From positions 24,706,477 to 24,770,476 of the forward strand of contig NC_092801.1 of NCBI RefSeq assembly GCF_918797505.1: 64,000 bases of DNA. Direction: 5' to 3'. How positions within the stretch are numbered: the first letter of the stretch is position 1; each line of letters begins with the position of its first letter. Shown one piece after another: positions 20,467 through 31,502 of this stretch. The stretch comes from Bemisia tabaci. Its lineage: Eukaryota > Arthropoda > Insecta > Hemiptera > Aleyrodidae. The position numbers and the translations under genes are program-made. A model generated the notes under the pieces. That model saw nothing but the letters and a program-made list of their open reading frames with translations. It made no database searches and was not told where the DNA came from.

Positions 20467-20719
20467 TTGCCGTGCTAAGAAAAAACGCCGTATGAACCTT
20501 CAGGCGTTGCCAAATTTCCATTTATAAAACACGATTTTCCTAGTCAATTTATAAATATTTTTCCTTCAATTTTTCGGATGATTTAGTTTGCAATTTTATC
20601 TAAAGATTCTGAATATTTAATGGAAAAGTATTAATAACTTTCCTAAAAAATAAACATTTTATTGAAGGAAATTTGGCAACTCTCGAATGTTCATACGGCG
20701 TTTTTCCTCAGCACGGCAG
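20467..20719. mobile_element. family A MITE (CATG duplication)
   Basis: Ends TTGCCGTGCTAAGAAAAAAC and TTTTTCCTCAGCACGGCAG, flanked by CATG at 20463-20466 and 20720-20723. Arms include ACGCCGTATGAACCTTCAGG, GTTGCCAAATTTCC and their complements. Non-coding. Confidence 0.8.
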
Positions 20720-21006
20720 CATGGTCGAGCTGCTAATTGCCCTCGTAACGTGCTCTTCGGTGGAAGTTGGAATGAGTCTGTAGACCTGCGGCAAAACCGA
20801 GCCGGAACTGAGTTGATTTCTGGCAGGAGAGCGTAAGTCAATGGGACGACAATTTAGCAGCGAAGGTAAAAAGCGGATGTTCTTGCGAAGCAAGATGACT
20901 TGAAATGATTCGGAAATTTAAAAAATGGGTCAGTGAGTTCTGAAATATTTCCCCCTAGAGCGATTAATGAAAAGCTACAAAGAGAAGAAAACTGAAGGGG
21001 TAAAAT
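20720..21006. other. unique sequence, no feature recognised
   Basis: No gene or repeat identified apart from the target-site bases of the preceding element. Confidence 0.35.
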
Positions 21007-21185
21007 CACATTGGATCTAGGGTCCAGCCTCTTAAAAACATCGACAACTTATATCAAAAGAAAATCCGCTCAAATTAAGAGGCTTGGTTCTTGATTTTAG
21101 CAAAAATCTGATTAAATCAAGAGTATTTTTTCTGGCAATGTTTTCTAGAGTCTGGACTCTAGATCCAATGTGTTTTTTTCCAGTG
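21007..21185. mobile_element. family C MITE, degraded copy
   Basis: CACATTGGATCTAGGGTCCAG on the left pairs with CTGGACTCTAGATCCAATGTG on the right, which ends TTTTTTTCCAGTG. The centre holds AAATCCGCTCAAATTAAGAGG. The left tip (CACTGG plus A-run) is mutated away. Confidence 0.65.
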
Positions 21186-21555
21186 AGTGAAAGTGAAAAA
21201 AAAAAAGTTCTGAAAGTTTCATCACTTGTTTTTCCTTGTTGTTGTTTAAGTACAGCGTGAAGGTGTAACTTTCAGATGCAGACAATACAGAAGTTTTCTA
21301 ATATAAAAATGAGGAGGCCAAGAAATCTTAAAGAAAATTTTCGAACATTTTGGACTTACGCCATCCTACCCGGAAACCGATTAAATTGCCTTTTTCATAT
21401 GTTCCTTAGTGGCAAGTTCAAATTCGGATGCCACCGCGGTGACACCGAACAGTATGATTTTTGGATTTTTTACGATGTAGGATTATTTAAAAAGGTAATT
21501 GGTCATTCAAAGATGAGTTTTAAACCATCCATAGCCTTATTTTAAGGGCTTAGCT
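21186..21555. other. no gene supported
   Basis: An 89-codon frame at 21276-21545 (MQTIQKFSNIKMRRPRNL...) is open but has no motif, no splice context and ordinary composition. I treat it as unproven. Confidence 0.35.
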
Positions 21556-21780
21556 GTTACAAATAATTGATACGCAAAAATCAAAACCATACTTAGAATA
21601 CTTTTCAAGATATCTGTCGCATCTTTCTAACCGCGCGTTCAAGTCTCCAAATGGATCATTTTCTCCGGAATCAAAACAGATCGATGTAACCCACTGTGTG
21701 GTACAAATAATTAAAATCATACGTAGAATACTTAAGGTTTCTGTCACCTCTTTCTAACCGTTCGTTTAAGTCTCCAGTGC
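21556..21780. repeat. tandem repeat, two units about 146 bp apart
   Basis: TTACAAATAATTGATACGC ... CATACTTAGAATACTTTTC ... CATCTTTCTAACCGCGCGTT at 21557 is repeated as GTACAAATAATTAAAATC ... CATACGTAGAATACTTAAG ... CCTCTTTCTAACCGTTCGTT from 21702. Both units end CAAGTCTCCA or TAAGTCTCCA. No coding content. Confidence 0.7.
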
Positions 21781-21859
21781 GTCATGGTTACTCCACGAAT
21801 CTCACCGTATTTTGATGGATGTCATTAATCAGTATTTGAGTATAGTGTGGACCCAGCAC

Positions 21860-22420
21860 AATTTTACCACCCTCGAGCTGATCATTGAAATTGATCGACA
21901 AAACGATAGACAAAGAATATAGGGAGTAAGGAGCGACCATATTGGTTGAAAAGGGTGGTTTCTGTAAGCTAAGAGAGAACTTAAATTAGATTTCTCGTGG
22001 GTCGGCGTTAGTTAGTCTTTTACCTACTTCTTTTGCGCTTTGCAATTACCCGCTTCCACTAATAGGATCCCTTCACATCCCTTTTGTTTTCTTCGTCTCT
22101 AGCTATGTCTATCAATTTCAATAATCGGTCCACGTTTCCTGCAGCACTATTTTACCACTCTCGGGCTGATTATTGAAATTGATCGACAAAACTATAGACA
22201 AAGAATGTAGGCAGTATGAAGCGATTCTATTGGTTGAAATGGGTGGTTCCTGTAAGCTGAGGGAGTGTATTAGGGTCTTTCGTGGGTTGGCGTTAAGTAG
22301 TCTTTTACCTACCTCGTTTGCCCTTTGCAATCACCCGCTCCCACCAATAGGTTCCCTCTACATCCCTTTTGTCTTCTTTGTCTACAGCTTTGTCTATCAA
22401 TTTCAATAATCGGGCCACGT
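21860..22420. mobile_element. family BB palindromic MITE, two copies in tandem
   Basis: Copy 1 (about 21860-22134) and copy 2 (about 22140-22420) each run from CGAGCTGATCATTGAAATTG or CGGGCTGATTATTGAAATTG to CAATTTCAATAATCGG(T/G)CCACG. Inner arms are GACAAAGAA and CTTCTTTGTC-like, CTATTGGTTGAAA and CCACCAATAGG. The period is about 284 bp. A head-to-tail pair of one MITE implies unequal exchange or repeated insertion into the same target. Confidence 0.75.
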
Positions 22421-22949
22421 CTCCTAGTGTTTCCTCTCGTTCCTATTTTAATAACTTCCAATTACCTAAGTTTCGTCGAAGAGCATGCCCACGTTTTCTC
22501 TCTTCCGAGCTCAGCCAACAGAATCACGTGACCTCGCTCACGAGGAAGCTTGGCAGGCCCGAAGAGATGAGGATCTTACCGCCTCGATGAAAAACCGCAT
22601 ATCTCTAACTGAAACTCCGCATAGTTGAGTGGTTCCCCGGCCCAGCACGAAAGCAGCTGTCCTCAGGTCGGAGTCCCGGCCGTGGTGACGAATAATTTCA
22701 CCGTCATCCTCGGCTCGGTCTTCAGTGTCAGACGGGACGGAGACGCGGCAGACACGGTGTCAGACGCAGTGATCTAGATTGTAAACGGGTCACTCTGCTC
22801 ATTGACTCTTCACTGTCAAGCCCCTTCAGATTTTCGTCCGGGGCTTCCGCGGTAGAGCGGACGCAACTTCGTGCTTCGCGTCCGGGCGGGGTACTTTTAT
22901 TTTTCGAGAGAGCACGGATGGAGTGTCTGGATAGGGAGAGTATGAGCAA
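22421..22949. other. GC-richer unique sequence
   Basis: Somewhat elevated GC with mixed short frames; no tRNA, exon or repeat that I can support. Confidence 0.35.
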
Positions 22950-23075
22950 CGGTCTGATTATTGAAATCTATAGACAAAGCTACAGACGTAGGAGACATAG
23001 GTAGGATGGAGGGGTCCGGGGTCCTATTGGTCAAAATGGGTGATTCTTGTAGACTAAGAGGGTGGACTAGCTGTT
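22950..23075. mobile_element. family BB half copy
   Basis: GGTCTGATTATTGAAATC, TATAGACAAAGCTACAGACG, GGTCCTATTGGTCAAAATGG and TTCTTGTAGACTAAGAGGG match the left half of family BB. The right half is missing. Confidence 0.55.
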
Positions 23076-23339
23076 GCCGCAATCACACGCTGAATGTGGG
23101 AGCTGAATGTGGAAATCATCGGCCCGATGCCTGAATTTTCCGCGTGACGCGCAAAATTCACCAACGATTCTGAACGACCATCGGATAATGTCGGAAAAGC
23201 GCTGCTCTATTCCAGGATTCAAAATCTATTATATTCAAATTGTCGCGTTAAGATAAAAGTAGAGCAAAATACATTTATGCTCAATATGTAGCGGTAATTT
23301 CGGTAAAATCATACCTGATGGTATAAAACGATTTCAAAA

Positions 23340-23760
23340 TCGATATGTCGCAGGCAATTAGCAATCGCCGGCAATTTGCAAGTGGTCCACGCGTTGTTTC
23401 AATAAATCGCAATAATGCGTATTGGCCTAATGCAATTTTTAAGCGTTATGGTCTTCAAAAGTATGAGCTCGGCTTGACGCGCCTTCATTTTTTGTGATAC
23501 TCTAAGCTTTGCCACGATGTTAGTTTAGTTGCCTGTCCGATCTCAACCCAACTAAAGTCACGGAGTTCACTGCAAGCTCTTCTATGTGTGTATATCCCTA
23601 CCATGTTTTTAAGGATAGAAAATTTTCTACTCACATCATAGGTACCATAATCAGCACTCTAACCTTGTTCTTTTATGTTTGAACTTTATGATTTTCTATA
23701 ATTATTCACCACTGGCTTGTAAATTGCCGGCGATTGCGAATTGCCTGCGACAGATACATT
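23340..23760. mobile_element. family DD inverted-repeat element, better copy
   Basis: The left end ATATGTCGCAGGCAATTAGC and AATCGCCGGCAATTTGCAAG pairs with CTTGTAAATTGCCGGCGATT and GCGAATTGCCTGCGACAGAT at 23717-23756. About 420 bp; the interior 23515-23575 shares words with 7370-7440. No coding sequence. Confidence 0.65.
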
Positions 23761-24881
23761 GTACATTAAGTATGAAGGCATCGAGATAGAGGACCAAGAC
23801 TGCATGTGGCGACCGTCACAGTCTTCAAAATGAGGTCATTTCAATGCAAATTTCGATGTTTTTAAGGAAAAAGTTTGAAAAGAACTACGAATTACGTGTA
23901 AAACGAAGAAGTGACGATGGTATTTTCGACCCATGAGGAAGTGGAAGTTTGACAGTATATCTATGCGGAGAGACAACCGGTTGCACTCGTTTAAATGATA
24001 AGAGAAATAACGAGTTTTTGAGCAATAAAACTTGTTGGTGTTACCTCAGGTGTAAAACGAACAATTAGAGAGTGAGAACATGGTTCATGTCATTGTCTCG
24101 GGAGGATTTTGAGATGAACGAGGTTGTCAAATTGAGCAGGCTTTGTATTTAAACTTGCTTCTTTCGGCTTTATTGGCTTGAGAGAGGAGTTCCCCATGTC
24201 TTTGAAATCGTTCCGCCGTTATCCTTATGCTGTAGCATGGAGCTCTGTAACCTTGGACGAAACCACCAGTGTCCGGTTTTTGGCTGATTTTCGGTCTCAT
24301 CAAAAACCGTTGTTTGTTCTGGCCAATCACGTCTCTACGTTACTTTTTGTTGAGTTGTAGAAAACTCTCTCTGCGAATTTTTTTTCGATTTTATTTCAAT
24401 TTTTTTTTCAATTACATAAAAGGGGTATCATTCATTTTCATGCTAGGCTAATTTTAGGCAAGACAGCCGTAAACGCTATCTTCTGCATGCTTTCGTGGTT
24501 GCGTTTTGGACACACAACAAACATATTTTCAGGTTAGAAATCGGCAGAAGAGGGCGGTACTTTACTTGAAAGCACTGCTTTCTTTGGCTCTCTGGAGGAA
24601 TAATGTCACTCACTGCATGCTGTTTCGTCTGATTCTACGACATTTTTTTGTGCACTTACGGCTTTTTCATGTCTTGTTTTCATGAAAATAAGATGCATTT
24701 TGCTGTTTTTAGTTATTTCAGTTATTTCATCTAAAATAAATCAGACGAATTTTGAAGTCTTTAATTTCGAAATTATGACGCTTACTGCTCTATTCGCTAT
24801 CACGGCAATGTGGTTTCGCTCTTTGGTCACACAGAAAAAAACGCAAGTATGCGTGCAACTTAGCTGGGCGAGCGGCGCACA
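23761..24881. other. unique sequence, no gene supported
   Basis: Several 60-70-codon frames overlap each other on both strands with no consistent signal. No repeat family recognised. Confidence 0.4.
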
Positions 24882-24997
24882 AGGGGTCGAGTCAATATGA
24901 GAGGTCGGACAAAATTTGGAAATTTTAAACTCTTATAACTCCATGTATACAAAACTTAGAGGTTCTCAAAGTGGCTCCATCGGTTTCCTCGTGAAAG

Positions 24998-26635
24998 AGC
25001 GACGCCAAGAATGGCACAATTTGGGCCAGAAGGGATTTTTCTGAAACCGGGCCCAAACGATACCTTATGATACCCTAAAACTCAGGTAAAAATTTTAGCT
25101 TGAGTATACGCACCGTTTTTGAGAAATGGGGGAGCAAAGTTGCCAAATCGCCATCATTCTGGACAGCATTTTTACAGCAAAAAGACGGGAAAAATGGACG
25201 AAAAAGTTACACTATTGATGGGTTTGGGCTGTAAATGTTCTTATTGAGCCCTCTTGCATGTAACTGTGTTCAGTTTCAAAAATTTTGGACGTACAGTGGT
25301 CCAAAATGGGGAGAAATCGTGGACAGATAAGGATTCTTTGTCAAACTTTTTAAAAATGGAAGTAAAATTGTTGGTCTCCTGCAGAGATCATGTGAAACAA
25401 TGTTCTTATCGGTCTTCAATGCTTTCAATTGAGTTCAGTTTATCAAATTTTCATCGCACAATGGTCCAAAATGGGAAATCAGTGGACAAATTAAGATCTT
25501 CTGCCTAACTTTTTAAAAATGATGTACGACTATTGGTCCCCTGCAGAGATCATGGGGAACAATGTTCATATCAATGCATTCAATTGGGTTCAGTTTATCA
25601 AATTTTCATCGCACAATGGTCCAAAATGGAAAATTAGTGGACAAATTAAGATCTTCTGTTGAAATTTTTGAAAAATAACATGAAACTATGAGGTTTTTCA
25701 CTAGATTCGAAAGGTGTAAATTCAAAATAAGTTAGTAGCCAATAAAAGCTATCCATGTTCACTGTTTTGAACTGAACAAATGAGGTCTGGAAACGGTAAT
25801 TCAGGAGGAACTTAGTTTTTGGATCCTTAAAATCCGGCTAACTGGGTGGTTTTTGTCCTAGTTAGTTGTCAGAGAATAAGTGTAGTTAGAATAATACTTT
25901 ACAATAAATCCTTTCTAAGGATTTAGGAAAGGTTAGGTTAGGTTAGGGTAGGTTAGATTTCAACAGAAGATCTTAATTTGTCCACTAATTTTCCATTTTG
26001 GACCATTGTGCGATGAAAATTTGATAAACTGAACCCAATTGAATGCACTGATATGAACATTGTTCCCCATGATCTCTGCAGGGGACCAATAGTCGTACAT
26101 CATTTTTAAAAAGTTAGGCAGAAGATCTTAATTTGTCCACTGATTTCCCATTTTGGACCATTGTGCGATGAAAATTTGATAAACTGAACTCAATTGAAAG
26201 CATTGAAGACCGATAAGAACATTGTTTCACATGATCTCTGCAGGAGACCAACAATTTTACTTCCATTTTTAAAAAGTTTGACAAAGAATCCTTATCTGTC
26301 CACGATTTCTCCCCATTTTGGACCACTGTACGTCCAAAATTTTTGAAACTGAACACAGTTACATGCAAGAGGGCTCAATAAGAACATTTACAGCCCAAAC
26401 CCATCAATAGTGTAACTTTTTCGTCCATTTTTCCCGTCTTTTTGCTGTAAAAATGCTGTCCAGAATGATGGCGATTTGGCAACTTTGCCCCCCCATTTCT
26501 CAAAAACGGTGCGTATACTCAAGCTAAAATTTTTACCAGAGTTTTAGGGTATCATAAGGTATCGTTTGCGCCCGGTTTCAGAAAAATCCCTTCTGGCCCA
26601 AATTGTGCCAAAAAACGGTCGTTTTTGGCGTCGCT
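24998..26635. mobile_element. foldback element with tandem repeats in its arms (1.64 kb)
   Basis: Ends AGCGACGCCAAGAATGG and TTGGCGTCGCT open two arms of about 690 bp that are nearly identical in inverse orientation. Each arm specifies the same 84-residue frame on opposite strands without a difference. Within each arm a unit of about 155-165 bp (landmarks ATGGTCCAAAATGG and CCCTGCAGAGATCATG) is repeated about three times in tandem. Long arms made of tandem repeats are the hallmark of FB-type foldback elements. The spacer of about 250 bp (25700-25950) contains a TTAGG tract. No transposase. Confidence 0.85.
25930..25957. repeat. short interstitial TTAGG-type tract
   Basis: GGTTAGGTTAGGTTAGGGTAG followed by GTTAG gives about five units of the arthropod telomere pentamer, with one imperfect unit. 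It lies in the central spacer of the foldback element. The length is too short to call a former telomere. Confidence 0.7.
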
Positions 26636-26904
26636 CAATTTGCTCGTGGAAGCACTCCATAAAGTTTGAAATGTGACGAAATAACCATCAAAACTTGCAG
26701 TTTTAGTCACAAATGTCAAGTCCAACCTTTCCAATGGACTCGATCCCTTGTGCGGCGACAGGGTAATGAGACGAGGATGTTGTTGCTTGTTGGACGTCGG
26801 GCGGTGGAAGTTGCAAGCTGCGCGTAATGTAATGTAAATAACGGCTTCAGCGCGCCACGCTCCGCTCAGCATCCGACGAGCGCGGTCGTTCCGGTTGCTG
26901 TTAT

Positions 26905-27088
26905 TAACCGGCTCAGTGGCGTGGCTCGCTTTGCGATTTATCGATTGACCTGCCATTCAAACCCGTGGAAAAAGATCGATGTACAGGGTGTTCGCAACGA
27001 ACAGCTTAACAATCAATTCTTCACCGTACGTTCAAATGGGAAAATATCGATAATCGGTCATTCACGCCGCGCCGCTGATTAACCGGCT
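26905..27088. mobile_element. family T inverted-repeat element, copy 2
   Basis: Ordered landmarks GTGGCGTGGCTCGC, TTTATCGATTGACC, AACCCGTGGAAAAAGATCG, GGTGTTCGCAACGAACAGC, CAATTCTTCACCGTACG, GAAAATATCGATAATCGGTC and TTCACGCCGCGCCGCTG match the copy at 16220-16390. Outer words ATTAACCGGCTC and TGATTAACCGGCT also flank it as an outer pair. Confidence 0.6.
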
Positions 27089-27122
27089 ATACTACAACGT
27101 CGCCCAATCGGATACAAATCCC

Positions 27123-27434
27123 AGGGTGTCTAGCATCTGGAAAAACCGGAAAACCCGGAAAATATCAGGCATTTTGGCCGATCAGGAAAAAATCAGGAAA
27201 GTATCAGGGAAATCGGAAAAATCGGACGTTTTATCAGGAGTTTTTCTTACGCGAATCTCCTCTGGGGAGAAGTCTTACTGCTTTTTGCGTACCGTTCCAG
27301 GAGTCGTCGCGCCGTCTTTGTTTCTGATGATTTCTCAAAGAAAAATCAGAAAAATATCAGGAATTTTTAAAAAAAAATCAGGATTTTTTATAAAATATCA
27401 GGATTTTTCCCAATTAAAAAATACTAGACACCCT
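27123..27434. mobile_element. family M MITE (AGGGTGTCTAG ends), copy 1
   Basis: Ends AGGGTGTCTAGCATC and AATACTAGACACCCT. The interior is dominated by repeats of ATCAGGAA(A) and GGAAAATATCAGG. An almost collinear second copy is 48048-48353. Cousins with different interiors are 31199-31495 and 45722-46010. Non-coding. Confidence 0.75.
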
Positions 27435-27449
27435 GAATCCGAAATTCAA

Positions 27450-27687
27450 CACTGAAAAAAAAAAAAAAACACACTGGATCTAGAGTCCAGACTCTTGAAA
27501 ACATTGACAAGAAAAAAGACGCATGATTCAATCACATTTAAGCTTAAATCAAAAGGAAATCCGCTCAAATTAAGAGGCTTGGTTCTTGATTCAAGCTTAA
27601 ATCTGATTGGATCAAGAGTATTTTTTCTTGTCGATGTTTTTAAGAGTCTGGACTCTAGATACAATGTGTTTTTTTTTTTTTCCAGTG
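27450..27687. mobile_element. family C MITE (AA duplication)
   Basis: Ends CACTG plus a 15-A run and CCAGTG preceded by a T-run. Next come CACACTGGATCTAGAGTCC and its complement, and a centre of TTTAAGCTTAAATCAAAAGG. Flanked by AA on both sides. The peptides seen on both strands here are mirror frames of this inverted repeat. Confidence 0.8.
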
Positions 27688-27772
27688 AACCTGAGATTCG
27701 GTGCAAAAGCTAGAGAAAACATTGCACATTAAGGCAACGCTGTAGCAGATATTTTCGTAAAAAACGTAATAT

Positions 27773-28336
27773 CTGTAATCTTTATTCCCGTTTGTGACTC
27801 CATGAGGGGGTGTTGTCTTGACTCTCAGTATAAAGGGACTCTACTCTCGATTACACGCCAATTGCCAACCAAGAACAAAATATCTCAAGAGACCATGCAT
27901 TGAAAATTTAGCAGACGGTTAGCAGTTGTTTGAACGATTTTTTGAGCGTATCGGCTTGTTTGCAAGCAGGTTGCACACTTCGTCCATCATTAGTCCACGA
28001 AAAAAAAAAAAAAAAAAAAAAAGCGATACCTTGAGTCCCTTCATAGAGAGAGTTGAGACGACAATGCTTCTGAATGTCGCAAACGGGAATAAAGATTACA
28101 CAAATCGGACGTTTTTGTAATCTTTGATCAATCCATTCCCGAATTCCTGTATCCGTATTCCCTCTCTCATTCTGTTCCTTGCCGTTCCCCCTATTACCCG
28201 GTCCATTCCAGTTATAATCTTTGCAATTGGCGAAAATGTAATCTTTATTCCCGTTTGTGAAACTGCGAAGGCCTAAAAAACGGGGGCCAATCAGAAATGG
28301 ATTCGCATTGTCTTTACTCTCAGTATAAAGGGACTC
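27773..28336. mobile_element. family L: half copy followed by a full palindromic copy
   Basis: 27773-27843 is a right half (TAATCTTTATTCCCGTTTGT ... CTCAGTATAAAGGGACTC). The full copy 28033-28336 opens GAGTCCCTTCATAGAGAGAG and ends CTCAGTATAAAGGGACTC, with CGCAAACGGGAATAAAGATT inside. A 23-24-nt A-run (27999-28021) lies just upstream of the full copy. Non-coding. Confidence 0.7.
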
Positions 28337-28575
28337 GAGCGAAACCCGCAAGTGACTTTTACTCCGTAAAAGCCAGATCGGGATCTCCGGATATTTTGTC
28401 TGCGGCCACAAGACGGTTCAGCTCATCAGGAACTCATTGTTTCAGAGTCCGTGGACCATGAGTGGTGGCTGTGGGCTATTGTCTTTGGCCGATGGCCACG
28501 GTTCCGCCGAGTTGGCCGACTAATTGACGCCACCGATCCCGCTAGAGCGCGCTCCCGTCACCGGTGGCAACCACA

Positions 28576-28828
28576 CTGCCGTGCTAAGGAAAAACGCCGT
28601 ATGAGCATTCAAGAGTTGCCAAATTTCCTTTGTTGAAATGTTTATTTATGAGAAAAATTATGAATATTTTTCCCTGGAATTTTCAGGAATTTTAGATTAA
28701 AATACAAAGAATATTCCTTGAAAAATTGGAAGAAAAATATTCATAAGTTTACCAGGGAATTCGTGTTTTATCGAAGGAAATTTGGCAACGCCTGATGGTT
28801 CATACGGCGTTTTTCCTTAGCACGGCAG
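28576..28828. mobile_element. family A MITE, complete copy
   Basis: Ends CTGCCGTGCTAAGGAAAAAC and GTTTTTCCTTAGCACGGCAG with very well preserved arms (CGCCGTATGAGCATTC, GTTGCCAAATTTCC). Flanks CACA and TACA give an imperfect 4-bp duplication. This is a good consensus copy, about 253 bp. Confidence 0.85.
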
Positions 28829-29128
28829 TACACTCGGTACATTCCTCCATGCTAACCGCAGGAACGAACCCGTATCGCCGTCCATTCTCAACGTCTGAAA
28901 AAACTCCTACATCCTACGGGAACCGCGGGTAGATAAGTTGTTTTTACGGATGGAGGCTACCGGGATGCTAACGAGAGCGGTCACCACTAATGGGTGCTGG
29001 TGGCTCCAGAATCCAATAGAAGTAACTACTCATATGTTACAGTGGCTCTATATGTGGTCGGATCTACCCAAGTGGCACAATGCGACGAAAACATTGGAGT
29101 AATTTCGAAGAATACAAGTTCATTTACC
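28829..29128. other. unique sequence, no feature recognised
   Basis: No gene or paired repeat identified. Confidence 0.35.
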
Positions 29129-29512
29129 TAGAGTACCTGTATAGCGAGAGTATAGACAGATGCGAAACTCCGAAAATCCATCAGGCCTTCACCGATGGCT
29201 CCGCGAATAAAGTTAGGGCCCAGAAATGCAGCCAACCTATGAATTTCAATTATCCAGAGCGATTTATTAATACAATTATTACGAACCATCGTTTATAAAG
29301 CACATATTGTACTTGGTTTTTGCATAGATTTACTCATTTTTGTGGGAAAACGCTCATTTATGTACTTTCTTAGCCATCTTCGTTAGAATTGGAATCTACA
29401 GACTGGCAGTGAAATTTAGTGCGTCAGAAGTTGGTTGGAAGGGTGGCTACACTTTGGGCCCTAAGCCCTCCATGAAGCGATCTGTCCATACTCTCGCTAT
29501 ACAGGTACTCTA
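29129..29512. mobile_element. family U inverted-repeat element
   Basis: TAGAGTACCTGTATAGCGAG plus AGTATAGACAGAT at the left pairs with ATCTGTCCATACTC and TCGCTATACAGGTACTCTA at the right, arms of about 33 bp. The 72-codon frame at 29080-29298 runs through the left arm and is not a gene. Confidence 0.7.
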
Positions 29513-30148
29513 GTTTTACCGTTTTATTGCAAAATTTTTACAACACTCAGAAAATAGATGATAATTAAATCGATTAGAACGAAAACACGCCAACTCTGAA
29601 AAATGAAAGTAATCAAGACACACACAAAACTACACAGTAGCTGAAGAAATTAGTGTAAGAAACATATTTTTGGTGCCAAAATACAAGCACTCAAGGACAT
29701 TTTAAAGGTCCAAGTTGGAACAGATGCGCCAACTATAATGGCTTTTATAAAGATTGACCGTCCTTGATGAAAATTGAGCATTTTTAGTTATCGAGTTGGT
29801 GTGTTTTCGATCTCACTGCTGATTCAATTTTAAACACTGAACAAATGACCTAACTATTGCAATGGCATAGTTTAGTGCTAAAAATTTCTTTTCGAAATAT
29901 TTTCATTTTCATTGCGGAAAACTACTCTGGAACATACCACTTTAATAGGTTTTATCTTTCGCAAGGTATATGGATGTTATGCGCACAAATCTGCTTTTGA
30001 AAGCACGTACCCTGTATTGCAGTATGGTTTTCGTGGCTTTGAAAACAAAATGCCACGTTTAACTTTGTTTTAGATTTTTTTGGCATTTACAGTTAGCCCA
30101 TTATTGATGAGAAGACCAAAGAGATTATGACAAATGAGATTAAATGGA
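29513..30148. other. unique AT-rich sequence
   Basis: No gene or repeat that I can support. Confidence 0.35.
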
Positions 30149-30446
30149 TTGCATTTTGCAAAAAGGAACTAGGAGCTTTGCCATGCTGCTAAGATTGTGC
30201 AACTTCACCCTTCGCAATAAAAAAAAAACTGTAATCGTGCAAAAATTTGAAATGTACGTGGTAATTTTTGTTTTTTTACAGTTTTTAGCGTGTAAAATAG
30301 AACAGGTATAAACCTTTTCTAAACCTGTATGAAAAACCTGGTCATTTATAAAAATGACCAGGTTTTTCTTCCAAGACAAAAGCAGTTGCACAATCTCAGC
30401 AACATTGAATTGCTCTTAGTTCCTTTTTGCAAAATGCAGTCAAAAT
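30149..30446. mobile_element. family V palindromic MITE with central hairpin
   Basis: GATTGCATTTTGCAAAAAGG, AACTAGGAGC and AAGATTGTGCAAC on the left pair with GTTGCACAATCTCAGC, GCTCTTAGTTCC and TTTTTGCAAAATGCAGTC on the right. A perfect hairpin AAAAACCTGGTCATTT / AAATGACCAGGTTTTT lies at 30332-30369. A partial copy is at 16005-16085. Confidence 0.75.
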
Positions 30447-30945
30447 GCAGCCAGGCTAATTTATGCTAAATCTGCCCGTTTCCGCGATGCTTTCTCAGAA
30501 TAGTCCCCTCTCCACTCCCACAGCCGGACAGTATTTTGTGGTAGATACCTCTCCAGTATAGTGTTTCCTTCGCCACGGAGACTTTAATCAAGGCCCAGCA
30601 ATGTTACCGCTAGCCGGACAATAAGATCCACTCGAAAACTCCCCCATGGTAAGTTCGTTGATTACAGTGATTTGAATACCGGTCCTGTAAAGTGGCAGTC
30701 TGGTCCACCGCAACCGCGCTGTGTACAAATCCCGAATTTGCATAGAGTTCCTGTTAAGGATATGTTGTTTTACCTATACAGGGCTTACCGTTCCACCTGT
30801 GTTGGCGTCTGTCACTGCGGCGCCGCTGAAGCGTGCTCTGCGCCTGCGCCAACTGTCCGCAACGGGACAGATCATTTCCTTAACGGCGGCGTAATGCCAG
30901 CTTTTGCGAGCTACCTATCATACTCGTGGCAAGTCCTGTCTAGAG
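30447..30945. other. unique sequence, no gene supported
   Basis: A 106-codon frame at 30672-30992 runs into the following family B fragment, which argues against it being a gene. Confidence 0.4.
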
Positions 30946-31090
30946 TTACCAAGAATTCAGGGTTCTATTTGATCCCAGTTTTTTCTTGGTAAAATTACCA
31001 TTTATGGAATTGGTAATTTTATCGAGAAATCTCGGTAAAATTGTTGAACTTTCTCGGTAATTTTACTGGACCTTGGTAAAAACGCCAATA
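30946..31090 (-). mobile_element. family B internal fragment, inverted
   Basis: From TTACCAAGAATTCAGGGTTC through TTCTTGGTAAAATTACC and CTTTCTCGGTAATTTTACTGG to GGTAAAAACGCCAATA, it matches the right-middle part of family B on the opposite strand. Both termini and the AG|GTAAGA word are missing. Confidence 0.75.
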
Positions 31091-31198
31091 TGAGTGTCCT
31101 CCCGCGAAAATGAGCAAAATGCAAAAACTAAGTCAAGTACGTGCTTGACAAACGAAGGATTGTCAAAACTAATAATTAATCACTCTGGATAATTAATC

Positions 31199-31495
31199 CG
31201 GGTGTCTGTAAGTCCGGAATTTCCGGAAAGTCCAGAAATCGCACTGATTTTTTAAGGGTGGTCCGGAAGTACTGAAAAAGTGCGGAAATTCCGCAAGAGG
31301 TCCGGAATTTTTTTCATTTCTGTCTCAATTTGAGCGAGATATTCAAATTTTTGAAATTTTTTGAATTTCGTCAAATAGAGGTACTGAAAAAGTACTGAAT
31401 TTTTCCGTTGAGGAGATGCTGAATTTCTTGGGAATGTACTGAAAAAGCACTGTAAAAGTACTGATTTTTGGTCAGCCTGTTATAGTGGACACCCT
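31199..31495. mobile_element. family M-related MITE, copy with TCCGGA motif repeats
   Basis: Begins GGGTGTCTGTAAGTCCGG and ends CAGCCTGTTATAGTGGACACCCT. The interior repeats GGTCCGGAA, AGTACTGAAAAAG and GCGGAAATTCCGC. A collinear sister lies at 45722-46010. The tips match family M (GGGTGTCTA), but the interior differs. Confidence 0.7.
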
Positions 31496-31502
31496 GCATT
31501 TG

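Larger units (their letters stand above)
24882..26755. mobile_element. family J MITE split by the foldback element
   Basis: The left half runs from GCGCACAAGGGGTCGAGTCA and GAGAGGTCGGACA to GGTTTCCTCGTGAA (about 24994). The right half resumes near 26636 with AATTTG and ends CTCGATCCCTTGTGCGGCG. Joining the halves gives the normal J order, so the DNA between them is a later insertion. Confidence 0.7.

Noticed and set aside
25930..25957. Former chromosome end
   Set aside because: Only about five TTAGG-type units, inside a transposon spacer; too short to support a telomere or fusion.
25254..26368. Identical 84-residue peptides on both strands
   Set aside because: Mirror frames of the foldback arms, crossing tandem repeats; no start context or domain.
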